Part shown: positions 50,235-59,335 of the stretch, one piece after another
Numbering within the stretch: position 1 is the first letter of the stretch
How the letters are laid out: each line of letters opens with the position of its first letter
Source: Aedoeadaptatus coxii
GTDB taxonomy: Bacteria > Bacillota > Clostridia > Tissierellales > Peptoniphilaceae
Assembly: GCF_903819215.1 (NCBI RefSeq)
Contig: NZ_CAIJCT010000010.1
DNA length: 64,000 bases
Reading direction: 5' to 3' (one strand)
Notes under the pieces: generated by a model
Seen by the model: only the letters and a program-made list of their open reading frames with translations
Databases searched by the model: none
Told to the model about the DNA's origin: nothing
Position numbers and translations under genes: made by a program

Positions 50235-53065
50235 ATAAAGAGCAAGAGGCGGCCGCCACAGGCTACGATCGCTCGATCTTTCTTACCGCCGGTGCAGGAG
50301 CCGGAAAAACACGGGTGCTGACGGAGCGGGTGAAACATATTTTGGAAGAGACCGACGACCGCGTCCTCGCCATCACCTTTACCAATCGCGCCGCCGAGGA
50401 AATGGCCGCGCGAATCGAATCGGCCCTCGAAGAGATTGCGCCGGGCAGGGTGACGGTGATGACCATCGACGGCTTTTGCCGCCATCTCCTTTCCCTTTTC
50501 GATATTGAAGCGGACACCTTGGAAGCCATGGAGCAGTTAAACGAAGGGGAAGCCCGCGCCCTTTTGGAATGGAGTTTCGACGAGATAGCGCCTCGGATTT
50601 TTTCCGATAAGATACTTTTGAGTTTAATGGAGGCGTCGGACATATCGCCGGACGGCGTGAAATACGGACTCGTGGAAGCGTACGATAAATACCGCACGAA
50701 AGGGGCTCTCCATAAGATCTTGCCGCGAGAAGAAATAGGCGGTGAGGTTCTTGGGGAGTGGCTGGATTTTGTGGAAAGGCTGGCGGAAGCGATTGGCTCC
50801 GGCAGTTCCCAAGTGCATCAGTATTTGGAGACGACGACTGTGGAATCTCTAAAGACATGGAGCCGTGAGGAACAATTAGCTTATTTCGAAAACTTTCCCC
50901 CTATCGGCAGGCTCGCCGCGGCTAAAGGCGAGCTAAACGAGGAATTTAAAGGGCTGAAAGAAAAGCTCGGCCTTTTATATGAAGGGAAAAACAAACCCTA
51001 TATTGAAGCTATCGACGGCGCACTGACCTATTTAGACGCATCGTACCGCAAGGCGAAGAGGGAAAAAGGCGCGGTGGATTTTCAGGATCTTTTGGAAAAA
51101 GCCACGGCTCTCTTAGAATCCGGTGTAGCTGCGCCTGCTTACGATCATTTGCTCGTAGATGAATTTCAGGATACGAATCCTTTGCAAATTCGTTTGCTGA
51201 AAGTGTTGAAAGGCGAGAGCACCCTTTTTATCGTCGGCGACAAAAAACAATCGATTTACGGTTTTCGCGGCGCCGATCGTTTGACGAGCGAGTCTTTCGG
51301 CGAAGACATGGTAAAAGACGGGGCGACGTCCATGGCCCTCGTGAACAATTACCGTTCCCATGCCGATCTCGTGGCCCTTATAAAAGATTACTTCGACGAT
51401 CTTTTCGGCGACGATGAGGTTATCGGCCACGGCGAAGGGGACTGGGAATTTCGCGGCATCGACGTAGGAGAAGGGGAAGACGATGAAGACTCCATTCGTA
51501 GGGAAGCCCTTTGGATCGCCGAGGACATTCGCAAGCACCCTGCCTCTTCCCGCGCCCTTCTCCTTTGGCGAAAAAAATGGATGAGTGTTTACGAAGAAGT
51601 GTTTCGCGAGCAGGGGATTCGCTATCGCAACAGGAGTTCCGACGGTTTTTACGACGCGCGAGAGGTGCGGGATCTCGTCATCGCTTTAAAAGCTCAGGCC
51701 GAGGAAAATCTTTCCCTAGCCGCTTTGCGTTCGCCTTTCGTAGGCTGGTCTCGAGAAGATCTTTATCGCTCGGAAAAGGGACTGCCCCTCGGGGACGATG
51801 CACACGATCGCCGTTCGCGTTTCGAGGAATTTTTAAAAGAGCGGGAATCCCTTTGCTCACCCTATGTTTTTTTAAAGGAACTCATTCATTGGAGCGGCTA
51901 TTATGACAGTGTATTTCGCAAAAGAGGCGAACAGGGCGTCGCCAATGTAGACGCATTTTTATCTCTTGCGGAATCTTACGAACACGAGGGCCATACCATC
52001 GAAGGGTTTTTAGATAAGATCAAGAAAGATTCGGAGCGTGAAAAAGTGGGAGAAGCGGTGTTCGGCGGCGAAGCGGACATTGACATTTCCACCATGCACG
52101 GCGCCAAAGGGTTGGAGTACGAAAGAGTTTATATGGGCCATCTTTTCGCTAAGGAGCGAGGGGAAGGCGGGCTTTTTAATTACTCGGAGGAATACGGCGT
52201 CGGCATTCACAGACCCGACGCGTCCGCGGTATACAATTTGAACCGAGAGATTCAAAAAGCGGAAAATCGCGACGAAATCCGTCGTCTGCTTTACGTCGCC
52301 ATGACGCGGGCGGAAAATTATCTCTACCTCATCAAATCCAAGGAAAGTTCGTCGGGTCTTTTATCTTATTTGGAAGGTATCGAATTTAAGGAAGAGGATG
52401 TCCATGAGATACCATCGACTGCGACGAAAGACGATCCTGCCGTACCTCGAGAGGAGCACAAGTCCATACACTTGGAAAAGCGGAAAGTGGTATCCGCTAG
52501 CGCTCTTTTGCGCAAGCAGGAAGAAGAAATTCTCGCACAGGGCAAGGGCAGCGGGGAAAATTACCTGGCCTTCGGTTCGCTCTTTCACCATTACGCCCAG
52601 CGCGCCACAGCTCCGGACGAGGGTTTAAAGGCGCGGCTTTTACAGCGCGGCAAATCACTCGGCGTTAACGGGGAGCGATTAAAGGTCGCCATGGAGCGCT
52701 ACGATAAAACGCTGGAAGAGGCGGAAATACTCGGCACGGAAGTTCCATTCTCTGCCAATTTCGGAAAGGTAACCTTGGAAGGATTTTACGATCAGCTTCG
52801 CATCCTGGACGGGCGGGTGGCCATTATCGACTTTAAAACCGGTGAGCGTGGCATCGGCTCTCATCTCATCGATCAATACCGCTTGCAAATCGGCCTTTAC
52901 GGAAAAGCTTACGAAGCCATTAAAGGGGAGATGCCCGATCTCTATCTCTGGACTTCCGCAGACGGAGATTACCATAAAATCGACATAACGGCGGATGAGG
53001 AAAGGGAAATTGAAAAACTCCTCGCAAACGCCGGTAGCGTTGACAATGACCGAATAGATTGGTAG
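50222..53065 (+). CDS. addA: AddA: ATP-dependent helicase/nuclease subunit A
   Basis: A 947-residue UvrD-type helicase fused to a C-terminal PD-(D/E)XK nuclease. Helicase motifs: AGAGAGKTRVLTERV (I), LVDEFQDTNPLQ (II), GDKKQSIYGFRGAD (III), STMHGAKGLEYERVY and LLYVAMTRAENYLYL. Nuclease: AIIDFKTGE near 865-875. The ATG at 50222 has AGGAGGG upstream; an in-frame ATG ten codons earlier is inside addB. Works with AddB on broken ends. Shorter than B. subtilis AddA (1232), mostly by missing loop insertions. Confidence 0.94.
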   Translation: MFRLDKEQEAAATGYDRSIFLTAGAGAGKTRVLTERVKHILEETDDRVLAITFTNRAAEEMAARIESALEEIAPGRVTVMTIDGFCRHLLSLFDIEADTLEAMEQLNEGEARALLEWSFDEIAPRIFSDKILLSLMEASDISPDGVKYGLVEAYDKYRTKGALHKILPREEIGGEVLGEWLDFVERLAEAIGSGSSQVHQYLETTTVESLKTWSREEQLAYFENFPPIGRLAAAKGELNEEFKGLKEKLGLLYEGKNKPYIEAIDGALTYLDASYRKAKREKGAVDFQDLLEKATALLESGVAAPAYDHLLVDEFQDTNPLQIRLLKVLKGESTLFIVGDKKQSIYGFRGADRLTSESFGEDMVKDGATSMALVNNYRSHADLVALIKDYFDDLFGDDEVIGHGEGDWEFRGIDVGEGEDDEDSIRREALWIAEDIRKHPASSRALLLWRKKWMSVYEEVFREQGIRYRNRSSDGFYDAREVRDLVIALKAQAEENLSLAALRSPFVGWSREDLYRSEKGLPLGDDAHDRRSRFEEFLKERESLCSPYVFLKELIHWSGYYDSVFRKRGEQGVANVDAFLSLAESYEHEGHTIEGFLDKIKKDSEREKVGEAVFGGEADIDISTMHGAKGLEYERVYMGHLFAKERGEGGLFNYSEEYGVGIHRPDASAVYNLNREIQKAENRDEIRRLLYVAMTRAENYLYLIKSKESSSGLLSYLEGIEFKEEDVHEIPSTATKDDPAVPREEHKSIHLEKRKVVSASALLRKQEEEILAQGKGSGENYLAFGSLFHHYAQRATAPDEGLKARLLQRGKSLGVNGERLKVAMERYDKTLEEAEILGTEVPFSANFGKVTLEGFYDQLRILDGRVAIIDFKTGERGIGSHLIDQYRLQIGLYGKAYEAIKGEMPDLYLWTSADGDYHKIDITADEEREIEKLLANAGSVDNDRIDW

Positions 53066-53113
53066 GATTAAATCATATGAAGAATGAATAATATAACGAA
53101 AGAAGGAGGTTTT

Positions 53114-55708
53114 ATGGAACAAAAATTTAGAGTGGAGGGCATGACGTGCTCCGCTTGTTCCGCCGCCGTAGAGCGTGCAGTTTCTAAAGTGGAAGGCGTT
53201 CATTCCGTGGCGGTGAATCTTCTGACCAATTCCATGAAAGTAGTCGCCGACGACGGCGTGGAACATGCAATTTTAAAAGCGGTGGATGACGCCGGCTATA
53301 AGGCATTTCCCGAGAAAACAGAGGGAAAGAAAAAAGAGGAGTCGGCGGAAGATCCCTTTTTAGTCGATCTCGCAGAAAAAAAGAAGCGGCTTCTCGCTTC
53401 GGCTCTTTTGCTTCTTCCCCTTTTCTACATCGCCATGGGGCCCATGATGGGGCTGCCCGTTCCGAGCTTTTTAGCAGGTACGGAAAATTTAATGAGCTTT
53501 GCTCTTCTGCAATTTATGTTGGCGACGGCCATATTATTTTTAAATCGCCACTATTATATTAACGGCTTTAAGTCCCTGGCGAAGCGCCACCCGAATATGG
53601 ACGCCTTAATCGCCATCGGTTCCGGCGCCGCTTACGTTTACGGCATTATCGTCATCTTCCAACTTTCCTACGGCTTCGGCCACGGGGACATGGAACGGGT
53701 GCTCCACTACGGACACGAACTTTATTTTGAATCGGCTGCCATGATCGTAGTCTTAATCGACTTCGGTAAATGGTTGGAAGCCCGTGCCAAACACCGCACA
53801 TCCGACGCCATTCGCTCCCTCATGGATTTGACGCCGTCGGAAGCTACGGTGATTCGCGGCGGCGAGGAAATGGTCGTGGCGGTGGAAGATATCGTCATCG
53901 GCGATAAAATCGTCCTCCGTCCAGGAGAAAATGTGCCCGTAGACGGAAGAGTTATTGAAGGTTTAAGTGCCATCGACGAATCCGCCCTCAGCGGCGAATC
54001 CATTCCCGTGGAAAAAGGACCGGGGGACGAGGTCATGGCGGCGACGACCAACGGGCAGGGTCGCCTGATCATGGAAGCTACTCGCGTAGGCGACGACACG
54101 ACCATTTCGAAAATCATCGAGCTCGTGGAAGACGCTAACGCGACGAAGGCACCCATTTCGAAAATCGCCGATCGTGTGGCAGGGGTCTTTGTGCCCATCG
54201 TCATTGCCATCGCCCTCGTGACGGCGGCGGTGTGGCTCCTCCTCGGCGCGGATAAAGAATTTGCCCTGCGTCTGGCCATTTCCGTTCTTGTCATCAGTTG
54301 CCCCTGCGCTCTCGGTCTCGCCACCCCTGTCGCCATTATGGTGGGTACGGGGAAGGGCGCCAAGGCAGGTGTGCTCTACAAGAGTGCGGAAAGTTTAGAG
54401 CTTCTTCACGAAGCGGACACGCTGATTTTAGATAAGACGGGCACCATTACCAACGGCAAGCCCTTTGTCACCGATGTAGTGGCGATAAAGGGAAAGGCGG
54501 AATCCCTTTTTGAATTGGCATATGCCCTGGAAAAACCGTCGGAACATCCCTTGGCGGAAGGTATTATTCGCAGCTTTGAAGGAAAATATGGCGAGAAAAT
54601 GGCCGAAGATGTAAAAGATTTCGAAGCTCTCCCCGGTAGAGGGCTGAAGGCGACCATCAACGGCGAAGTCTTTTACGGCGGCAATATTCGTTTAATGGAA
54701 GAACTGGGCCACTCATTAGAGGGTGTGGAGGACGAACTTCAACGCACGCTCAACGAAGGAAAGACGCCCCTCTTTTTCGCAACGGAGAAAGAGTTGTTCG
54801 GCTTTATCGCCGCAAAAGATGTGGTGAAGAAAAATTCCAAAGAGGCCCTGGAAAAACTAAAGGCCAAGGGCAAGCGTATTATTATGCTCACAGGAGACAA
54901 CGAAAAGACGGCGGAAGTGATCGGGAAAGATCTCGCCATCGATAAAATTCACGCCGGCGTGTTGCCCGATGAAAAAGAAGCCTTTGTGCGGAAATATCAG
55001 GAAGAGGGAAAGGTCGCCATGGTCGGCGACGGCATTAACGATGCGCCTGCCCTTGCGAGAAGCGATGTAGGCATCGCCATCGGCGCCGGAACGGATATCG
55101 CCATGGAAAGTGCGGATGTGGTCTTAATGCACAGCGATCTGTTGGATGTGGTGAGCGGCGTGGAACTGTCCGAAGCTACCATTCGCAACATCAAGCAGAA
55201 TTTATTCTGGGCCTTCTTCTACAATGTGATTTGTATTCCCGTAGCGGCCGGGGTATTTTACCCGTCCTTCGGCTTAACACTTAGCCCCATGATCGCCGCC
55301 TTCGCCATGAGTTTCAGTTCGGTTTTCGTCGTAACAAACGCACTCCGCTTAAATCTCGTGACGTTGGAAGAGGCGGATCGCACAGAAAGCGACGAGATTT
55401 CCGTGGAACCGAAATTAATTTCTTTAAGAGATGAAAATAAACTTGATTATCCCCACGCAAAGGGGTATAAAGACAAAGAAAGTATAAAGGAGGAACAGAT
55501 TATGGAACATAAAACATTAACCATCGAAGGCATGAGCTGCCAACACTGCGTCGGCCGCGTTGAAAAGGCCTTAAATGCTTTGGACGGCGTAAAAGCGACG
55601 GTAACGTTGGAACCGGGCGAAGCAAAAGTGGAAGGCGCAAACCTTTCGGAAGATGTGCTTAAAAAAGCGGTAGAAGATGCCGGCTATACTGTCGTATCGG
55701 TGGCATAG
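53114..55708 (+). CDS. copA: Copper P-type ATPase with C-terminal CopZ-like domain
   Basis: An 864-residue P1B ATPase. The N-terminal HMA domain has GMTCSAC (Cys12, Cys15). Metal site: SCPCALGLATP (about 396). Phosphorylated Asp: DKTGTITNG (about 440). GDGINDAPAL follows, and the last helices (VFYPSFG, MSFSSVFVV) are of the Cu+ class. After the last helix a polar linker (about 750-796) leads in frame into a second HMA domain (797-864; GMSCQHC) typical of the copper chaperone CopZ. AAGGAGG precedes the ATG at 53114. The single ORF thus encodes pump and chaperone domain. Confidence 0.93.
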   Translation: MEQKFRVEGMTCSACSAAVERAVSKVEGVHSVAVNLLTNSMKVVADDGVEHAILKAVDDAGYKAFPEKTEGKKKEESAEDPFLVDLAEKKKRLLASALLLLPLFYIAMGPMMGLPVPSFLAGTENLMSFALLQFMLATAILFLNRHYYINGFKSLAKRHPNMDALIAIGSGAAYVYGIIVIFQLSYGFGHGDMERVLHYGHELYFESAAMIVVLIDFGKWLEARAKHRTSDAIRSLMDLTPSEATVIRGGEEMVVAVEDIVIGDKIVLRPGENVPVDGRVIEGLSAIDESALSGESIPVEKGPGDEVMAATTNGQGRLIMEATRVGDDTTISKIIELVEDANATKAPISKIADRVAGVFVPIVIAIALVTAAVWLLLGADKEFALRLAISVLVISCPCALGLATPVAIMVGTGKGAKAGVLYKSAESLELLHEADTLILDKTGTITNGKPFVTDVVAIKGKAESLFELAYALEKPSEHPLAEGIIRSFEGKYGEKMAEDVKDFEALPGRGLKATINGEVFYGGNIRLMEELGHSLEGVEDELQRTLNEGKTPLFFATEKELFGFIAAKDVVKKNSKEALEKLKAKGKRIIMLTGDNEKTAEVIGKDLAIDKIHAGVLPDEKEAFVRKYQEEGKVAMVGDGINDAPALARSDVGIAIGAGTDIAMESADVVLMHSDLLDVVSGVELSEATIRNIKQNLFWAFFYNVICIPVAAGVFYPSFGLTLSPMIAAFAMSFSSVFVVTNALRLNLVTLEEADRTESDEISVEPKLISLRDENKLDYPHAKGYKDKESIKEEQIMEHKTLTIEGMSCQHCVGRVEKALNALDGVKATVTLEPGEAKVEGANLSEDVLKKAVEDAGYTVVSVA
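55502..55708 (+). CDS. Internal in-frame start for a CopZ-like copper chaperone (candidate)
   Basis: An ATG at codon 797 of the copA frame is preceded, with 8-base spacing, by a perfect AAGGAGG (55487-55493). Initiation here would give a 68-residue soluble HMA protein (KTLTIEGMSCQHCVGRVEKALNALDGV...) identical in type to stand-alone CopZ, which normally delivers Cu(I) to CopA. It is part of the copA frame, so the long protein includes it; whether it is also made separately is inference. Confidence 0.5.
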   Translation: MEHKTLTIEGMSCQHCVGRVEKALNALDGVKATVTLEPGEAKVEGANLSEDVLKKAVEDAGYTVVSVA

Positions 55709-55733
55709 AAAAAGCGCCTAAGGCGCTTTTTTC
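55709..55733 (+). terminator. Intrinsic terminator after copA
   Basis: AAGCGCC / GGCGCTT with loop TAA or CTAAG, followed by TTTTTT. Confidence 0.87.
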
Positions 55734-55747
55734 AATTAGGAGGCATC

Positions 55748-55957
55748 ATGGCTGATTTTTCATTTGAAATTGTAGAACATTTAGGTGTCCTCGGCTCGCC
55801 GAATAACGGCTGGACGAAGGAATTAAACCGTGTGTCTTATAACGGGGCTCCGGCGAAATTCGATATTCGCGGCTGGAATGAAGATCATTCCCGTATGACC
55901 AAGGGCATTACATTAAGTATCGATGAATTTAACGCATTGAGAGAATTGATTAAATAA
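55748..55957 (+). CDS. YdbC-family (PC4-like) single-stranded DNA-binding protein
   Basis: A 69-residue protein matching YdbC: FEIVEHLGVLGSPNNGWTKE, RVSYNGAPAKFDIRGW and MTKGITLSIDEF. The family has the PC4/YdbC fold that binds single-stranded nucleic acid. AGGAGG precedes the ATG; the dehydrogenase gene follows after 11 bases. Confidence 0.9.
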   Translation: MADFSFEIVEHLGVLGSPNNGWTKELNRVSYNGAPAKFDIRGWNEDHSRMTKGITLSIDEFNALRELIK

Positions 55958-55968
55958 AAGGAGATAGA

Positions 55969-56892
55969 ATGGCAAGATTAGGTATTATCGGCGCAGGCCA
56001 TGTAGGGGAAATTGTAGCTTACACGGCGGCATTGCGCGGCGGTTACAACGAAATTGTTTTTTACGATATTAACGACAAGCGCTTAGACGGCGTGGTCAGC
56101 GATTTGCAAGATGCCAATCGCTTTTACCCCCACGACACGGCATTTATCGCCGGCACCATCGACGATGTGGCGAAGGCGGATCACATCGTCATAGCCAGCG
56201 GTCGTATCCCGGAAAATGCACAACGTCGCGACGAATTTAAAAATAATCACGAAGATGTAAAAGACTACATCCCGAAAATTATGGCGGCGGGATTTGACGG
56301 CGTCTTCGTCGTGGTGACAAACCCCTGCGACGCCATTGCCTACGCCGTATGGAAATATTCCGGTCTCGATGCTTCCCGCGTCATCGGAAGCGGTACGGCT
56401 CTCGATTCCGAACGGAGCCAAACCATTCTCGCGAGAACTTACGGCGTATCCGTTCACTCCGTAAACAGTATGATGCTCGGCGAACACGGAGACAGCCAAT
56501 TCCTTCCCTATTCTCAAGTTACAATTAATCATGTTCCCTTCGATCAATTCCTCGAAGAGAACCACGTTACCGCCGACAAAGAGGCTATCGAAGAATCTGT
56601 AGTCTATCGCGGTCACCGCGCCTTCTTCGGCAAGGGCAGCACCCAATACGGCATCGCCAACACGGTGAATGATATTTTAGATGCAGTACATTTCGATTCG
56701 AAGGAATCCCTTCAAGTATCGGCTCTCCATTCCGGGGAATACGGCGTAAATGACGTCTACGTTTCTACGCCTTGCGTGATCGGCAAAAACGGCGTAGAAA
56801 AAATCATCACCCTGAACTTAACCGATGAAGAATTGGAAAAATATCGAAAGAGCGCCGAAACCGTAAGGAGTTACCAAGCCGGTGTGGAATAA
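55969..56892 (+). CDS. L-2-hydroxyacid dehydrogenase (LDH/MDH superfamily, HicDH-like)
   Basis: A 307-residue NAD-dependent enzyme: GIIGAGHVGE (Rossmann glycine motif), YDINDKRLDG, VVTNPCDAI, the catalytic His in MLGEHGDSQ and substrate-binding Arg residues. The substrate loop reads SGRIPENAQRRDEF rather than the L-lactate dehydrogenase form GxxQKPGETRLDL, and it resembles L-2-hydroxyisocaproate dehydrogenases of anaerobes that ferment amino acids. Annotation as plain lactate dehydrogenase is less likely. Overlaps the next gene by 11 bases. Confidence 0.85.
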   Translation: MARLGIIGAGHVGEIVAYTAALRGGYNEIVFYDINDKRLDGVVSDLQDANRFYPHDTAFIAGTIDDVAKADHIVIASGRIPENAQRRDEFKNNHEDVKDYIPKIMAAGFDGVFVVVTNPCDAIAYAVWKYSGLDASRVIGSGTALDSERSQTILARTYGVSVHSVNSMMLGEHGDSQFLPYSQVTINHVPFDQFLEENHVTADKEAIEESVVYRGHRAFFGKGSTQYGIANTVNDILDAVHFDSKESLQVSALHSGEYGVNDVYVSTPCVIGKNGVEKIITLNLTDEELEKYRKSAETVRSYQAGVE

Positions 56893-57277
56893 AGCGAAAT
56901 TAAAATTTCAACAGTTTTTGCGAACACGCTACGGATGGGATGAATTAAATACGGCCCTTTATATCGTAGGCTTTACGTCCCTTATTCTTTGCTATTTTTT
57001 GAAGCGGCGCGTCCTGTTTAATTTCTCCTATATCGTCATTCTCATCGCCTTGTTTCGCGCCTATTCCGCCAATTACGGCAAGCGACGAAAAGAAAACGGG
57101 CGGTTTCGCGATCTCGTAGCCCCTTTCAAAACCATGTGGGTCCGTTTTAAAAACAGAAAATACTATCGCTATGTTCACTGCCCGTCCTGTAATAAGTTGG
57201 CGAAAGTTCCCAAGGGCAAAGGTAAAGTTTCCATACGGTGTCCTTACTGTCATTTCGTCTATGAACGGCGCGTATAG
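56882..57277 (+). CDS. Membrane protein with C-terminal zinc ribbon
   Basis: A 131-residue protein: two closely spaced hydrophobic helices (about 22-38 and 43-60), then a basic cytosolic stretch and a zinc ribbon with CPSCNKLAK...CPYCHF (C-x2-C pairs about 13 residues apart). No function is known. GTG start with AAGGAG at a long spacing, inside the end of the dehydrogenase gene; translation may be coupled. Confidence 0.78.
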   Translation: MWNKAKLKFQQFLRTRYGWDELNTALYIVGFTSLILCYFLKRRVLFNFSYIVILIALFRAYSANYGKRRKENGRFRDLVAPFKTMWVRFKNRKYYRYVHCPSCNKLAKVPKGKGKVSIRCPYCHFVYERRV

Positions 57278-57310
57278 GGCGAAAAATCCCTTTGAAGGGT
57301 GTTTTTTGCC
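57276..57310 (+). terminator. Intrinsic terminator
   Basis: A palindromic GGGCGAAAAATCCC...GGGTGTTTTTTGCCC with core CCCTTTGAAGGG and a T-run inside the outer arm. It lies before the trigger factor promoter (TATAAT at 57341-57346). Confidence 0.7.
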
Positions 57311-57376
57311 CTTAAACTGTCGATTTTAATGGCCTTATGGTATAATGCTTTAGATATAAATTATGGAGGGATATCG

Positions 57377-58705
57377 ATGACAGAGATTAAAAAGCAAGAA
57401 AAGAATAAGGTTTACTTCGATTTAACCATTCCCGCTGCAGAAATTCGCGAAGCGGAAATGAAGATCTATAAACAAAACAAGAACTACTTTAATGTACCGG
57501 GCTTCCGTAAAGGCCACGTACCTAAAAAGATTATTGAACAGTTCTACGGCGACGGCATTTTCTTTGAAGATGCTTTAAATGAAGTGCTTCCGAAACACTA
57601 TCAAGCGGCTGTCGACGAATTGAAACTTGAAGTAATCGATCAACCGAATGTAGACATCGACGAAGAAAAGTTCGATCGTAAAAAAGATATTATCGTCAAC
57701 ATCGACGTGGAAGTAAAACCGGAAGTTAAACTCGGCGAATACAAAGGTGTGGAAATCGAAGCGGTTCCCACTGAAGTCGGCGACGAATTAATCGATAACG
57801 AAATCGACAAGCAACGTCACCTTAATGCTCGCCACATTAACATCGACGACCGTGCAGCCGAAGAAGGCGACAAGGTTAACATCGATTTTAAAGGCGAAGT
57901 GGACGGCAAAGCCTTTGAAGGCGGCAGCGCCGAAAACCAAGAGTTGGAACTCGGTAGCGGAAGCTTTATTCCGGGCTTTGAAGATGGCGTCGTAGGCCAC
58001 GAAGTCGGCGACGAATTCGACATTAATGTAACTTTCCCCGAAGATTACTTTAACGAAGACTTAAAGGGCAAGGAAGCCGTCTTCCACATTACCCTTAACT
58101 CCATCGGCAAGGAAGAACTTCCCGAAGTGGACGACGAATTCATTAAGGATATTTCCGAATTCGACACTGTAGAAGAATATAAAGCGGACATTCGCGAAAA
58201 GAAAACCGCCGAAGTGGAAGCTAATGCGGAAAATCTACGTATTAACCGCGTCTTGGAAAAAGTAGCAGACAATATGGAAGTGGACGTTCCCGATGCTATG
58301 GTCAACAACGCCATTGAAGAGCAAGTTCGCACAATGGACAACAATATGCGCAGCCAAGGCATTCAATTAGAACAATACCTGGGCATGCTCGGCCAAAGTT
58401 TAGATGACTTTAAGGCATCTATGCGCGGCGATGCCGAAGCTGAAGTGCGCAAACAATTAGCTTTGGAAGCGGTTATCGAAGCGGAAAAATTTGAAGTCAA
58501 CGAAAAAGAAATCGAAGACTACGCTCGCGAAACGGCAGCCGTATACTTTAAAGGCGACGAAGACAAACAAGAAGAAATGGTTAAAACCATGATCGAAAAC
58601 AATTCCGACGCTTTAAAATCGGATTTGGAACGTAAAAAAGCCGTCAACTTCCTCGTAGAAAATGCGAAAGAAGTGGAAGCGGCAGAAGATAAAGAAGACA
58701 AGTAA
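57377..58705 (+). CDS. tig: Trigger factor
   Basis: A 442-residue ribosome-bound chaperone. The N-terminal ribosome-binding domain has the signature GFRKGHVPK (about 44-52), the middle PPIase domain spans about 150-245 (DKVNIDFKGEVDGKAFEGG), and the C-terminal helical arms are rich in Glu/Lys. The ATG at 57377 has GGAGGGATATCG upstream; the ORF opens 26 codons earlier without a site. Starts the tig-clpP-clpX-lon-engB block. Confidence 0.96.
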   Translation: MTEIKKQEKNKVYFDLTIPAAEIREAEMKIYKQNKNYFNVPGFRKGHVPKKIIEQFYGDGIFFEDALNEVLPKHYQAAVDELKLEVIDQPNVDIDEEKFDRKKDIIVNIDVEVKPEVKLGEYKGVEIEAVPTEVGDELIDNEIDKQRHLNARHINIDDRAAEEGDKVNIDFKGEVDGKAFEGGSAENQELELGSGSFIPGFEDGVVGHEVGDEFDINVTFPEDYFNEDLKGKEAVFHITLNSIGKEELPEVDDEFIKDISEFDTVEEYKADIREKKTAEVEANAENLRINRVLEKVADNMEVDVPDAMVNNAIEEQVRTMDNNMRSQGIQLEQYLGMLGQSLDDFKASMRGDAEAEVRKQLALEAVIEAEKFEVNEKEIEDYARETAAVYFKGDEDKQEEMVKTMIENNSDALKSDLERKKAVNFLVENAKEVEAAEDKEDK

Positions 58706-58738
58706 GAGGCTATGAGAGCCTCATGAAGGAGGCACACT

Positions 58739-59323
58739 ATGGCATTAGTCCCTATGGTCGTCGAACAGACCAATCGCGGCGAACGCAGTTACGATATTTA
58801 TTCGAGACTTTTAAAGGATCGCATTATCTTCTTAACCGGAGAGATCAACGATCAAATGGCGGACCTGGTCGTCGCACAATTATTATTCCTTGAATCGGAA
58901 GACCCGGACAAGGATATTCAAATCTATATTAATTCTCCCGGAGGATCCGTAAGTGCCGGCTTTGCAATTTACGATACCATGCAATATATTAAGCCCCATG
59001 TTTCCACGATTTGCGTGGGTCTTGCGGCTTCCATGGGTGCGTTTTTGCTCCTGGCCGGTGAAAAAGGCAAGCGCTACGCTTTGCCCAATGCGGATATTAT
59101 GATCCACCAACCCTTAGGCGGTGCCCAAGGTCAGGCGGCAGATATTCAAATTCATGCGGAAAAAATCTTAAAGACACGGGATCAATTAAATAAGATCATC
59201 GCCGAGAGAACCGGGCAAACCCTTAAAAAAGTCAAAAAAGATACGGACAGAGATTACTATATGTCCGCCGAAGAGGCTAAAGCTTACGGCATCATCGACG
59301 ATGTTATCGAAAAGCGTCAATAG
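58739..59323 (+). CDS. clpP: ATP-dependent Clp protease proteolytic subunit
   Basis: A 194-residue serine protease: catalytic Ser in GLAASMGAFLL (about Ser98), His in IMIHQPLGGAQGQA and Asp in KKDTDRDYYMSA. Standard ClpP length. It forms 14-mers that pair with ClpX, encoded 12 bases downstream. AAGGAGG precedes the ATG. Confidence 0.98.
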   Translation: MALVPMVVEQTNRGERSYDIYSRLLKDRIIFLTGEINDQMADLVVAQLLFLESEDPDKDIQIYINSPGGSVSAGFAIYDTMQYIKPHVSTICVGLAASMGAFLLLAGEKGKRYALPNADIMIHQPLGGAQGQAADIQIHAEKILKTRDQLNKIIAERTGQTLKKVKKDTDRDYYMSAEEAKAYGIIDDVIEKRQ

Positions 59324-59335
59324 TTAGGAGCGTTC

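Noticed and set aside
55969..56892. Malate or lactate dehydrogenase
   Set aside because: The substrate loop lacks the LDH and MDH patterns; 2-hydroxyacid dehydrogenase is the more careful call.
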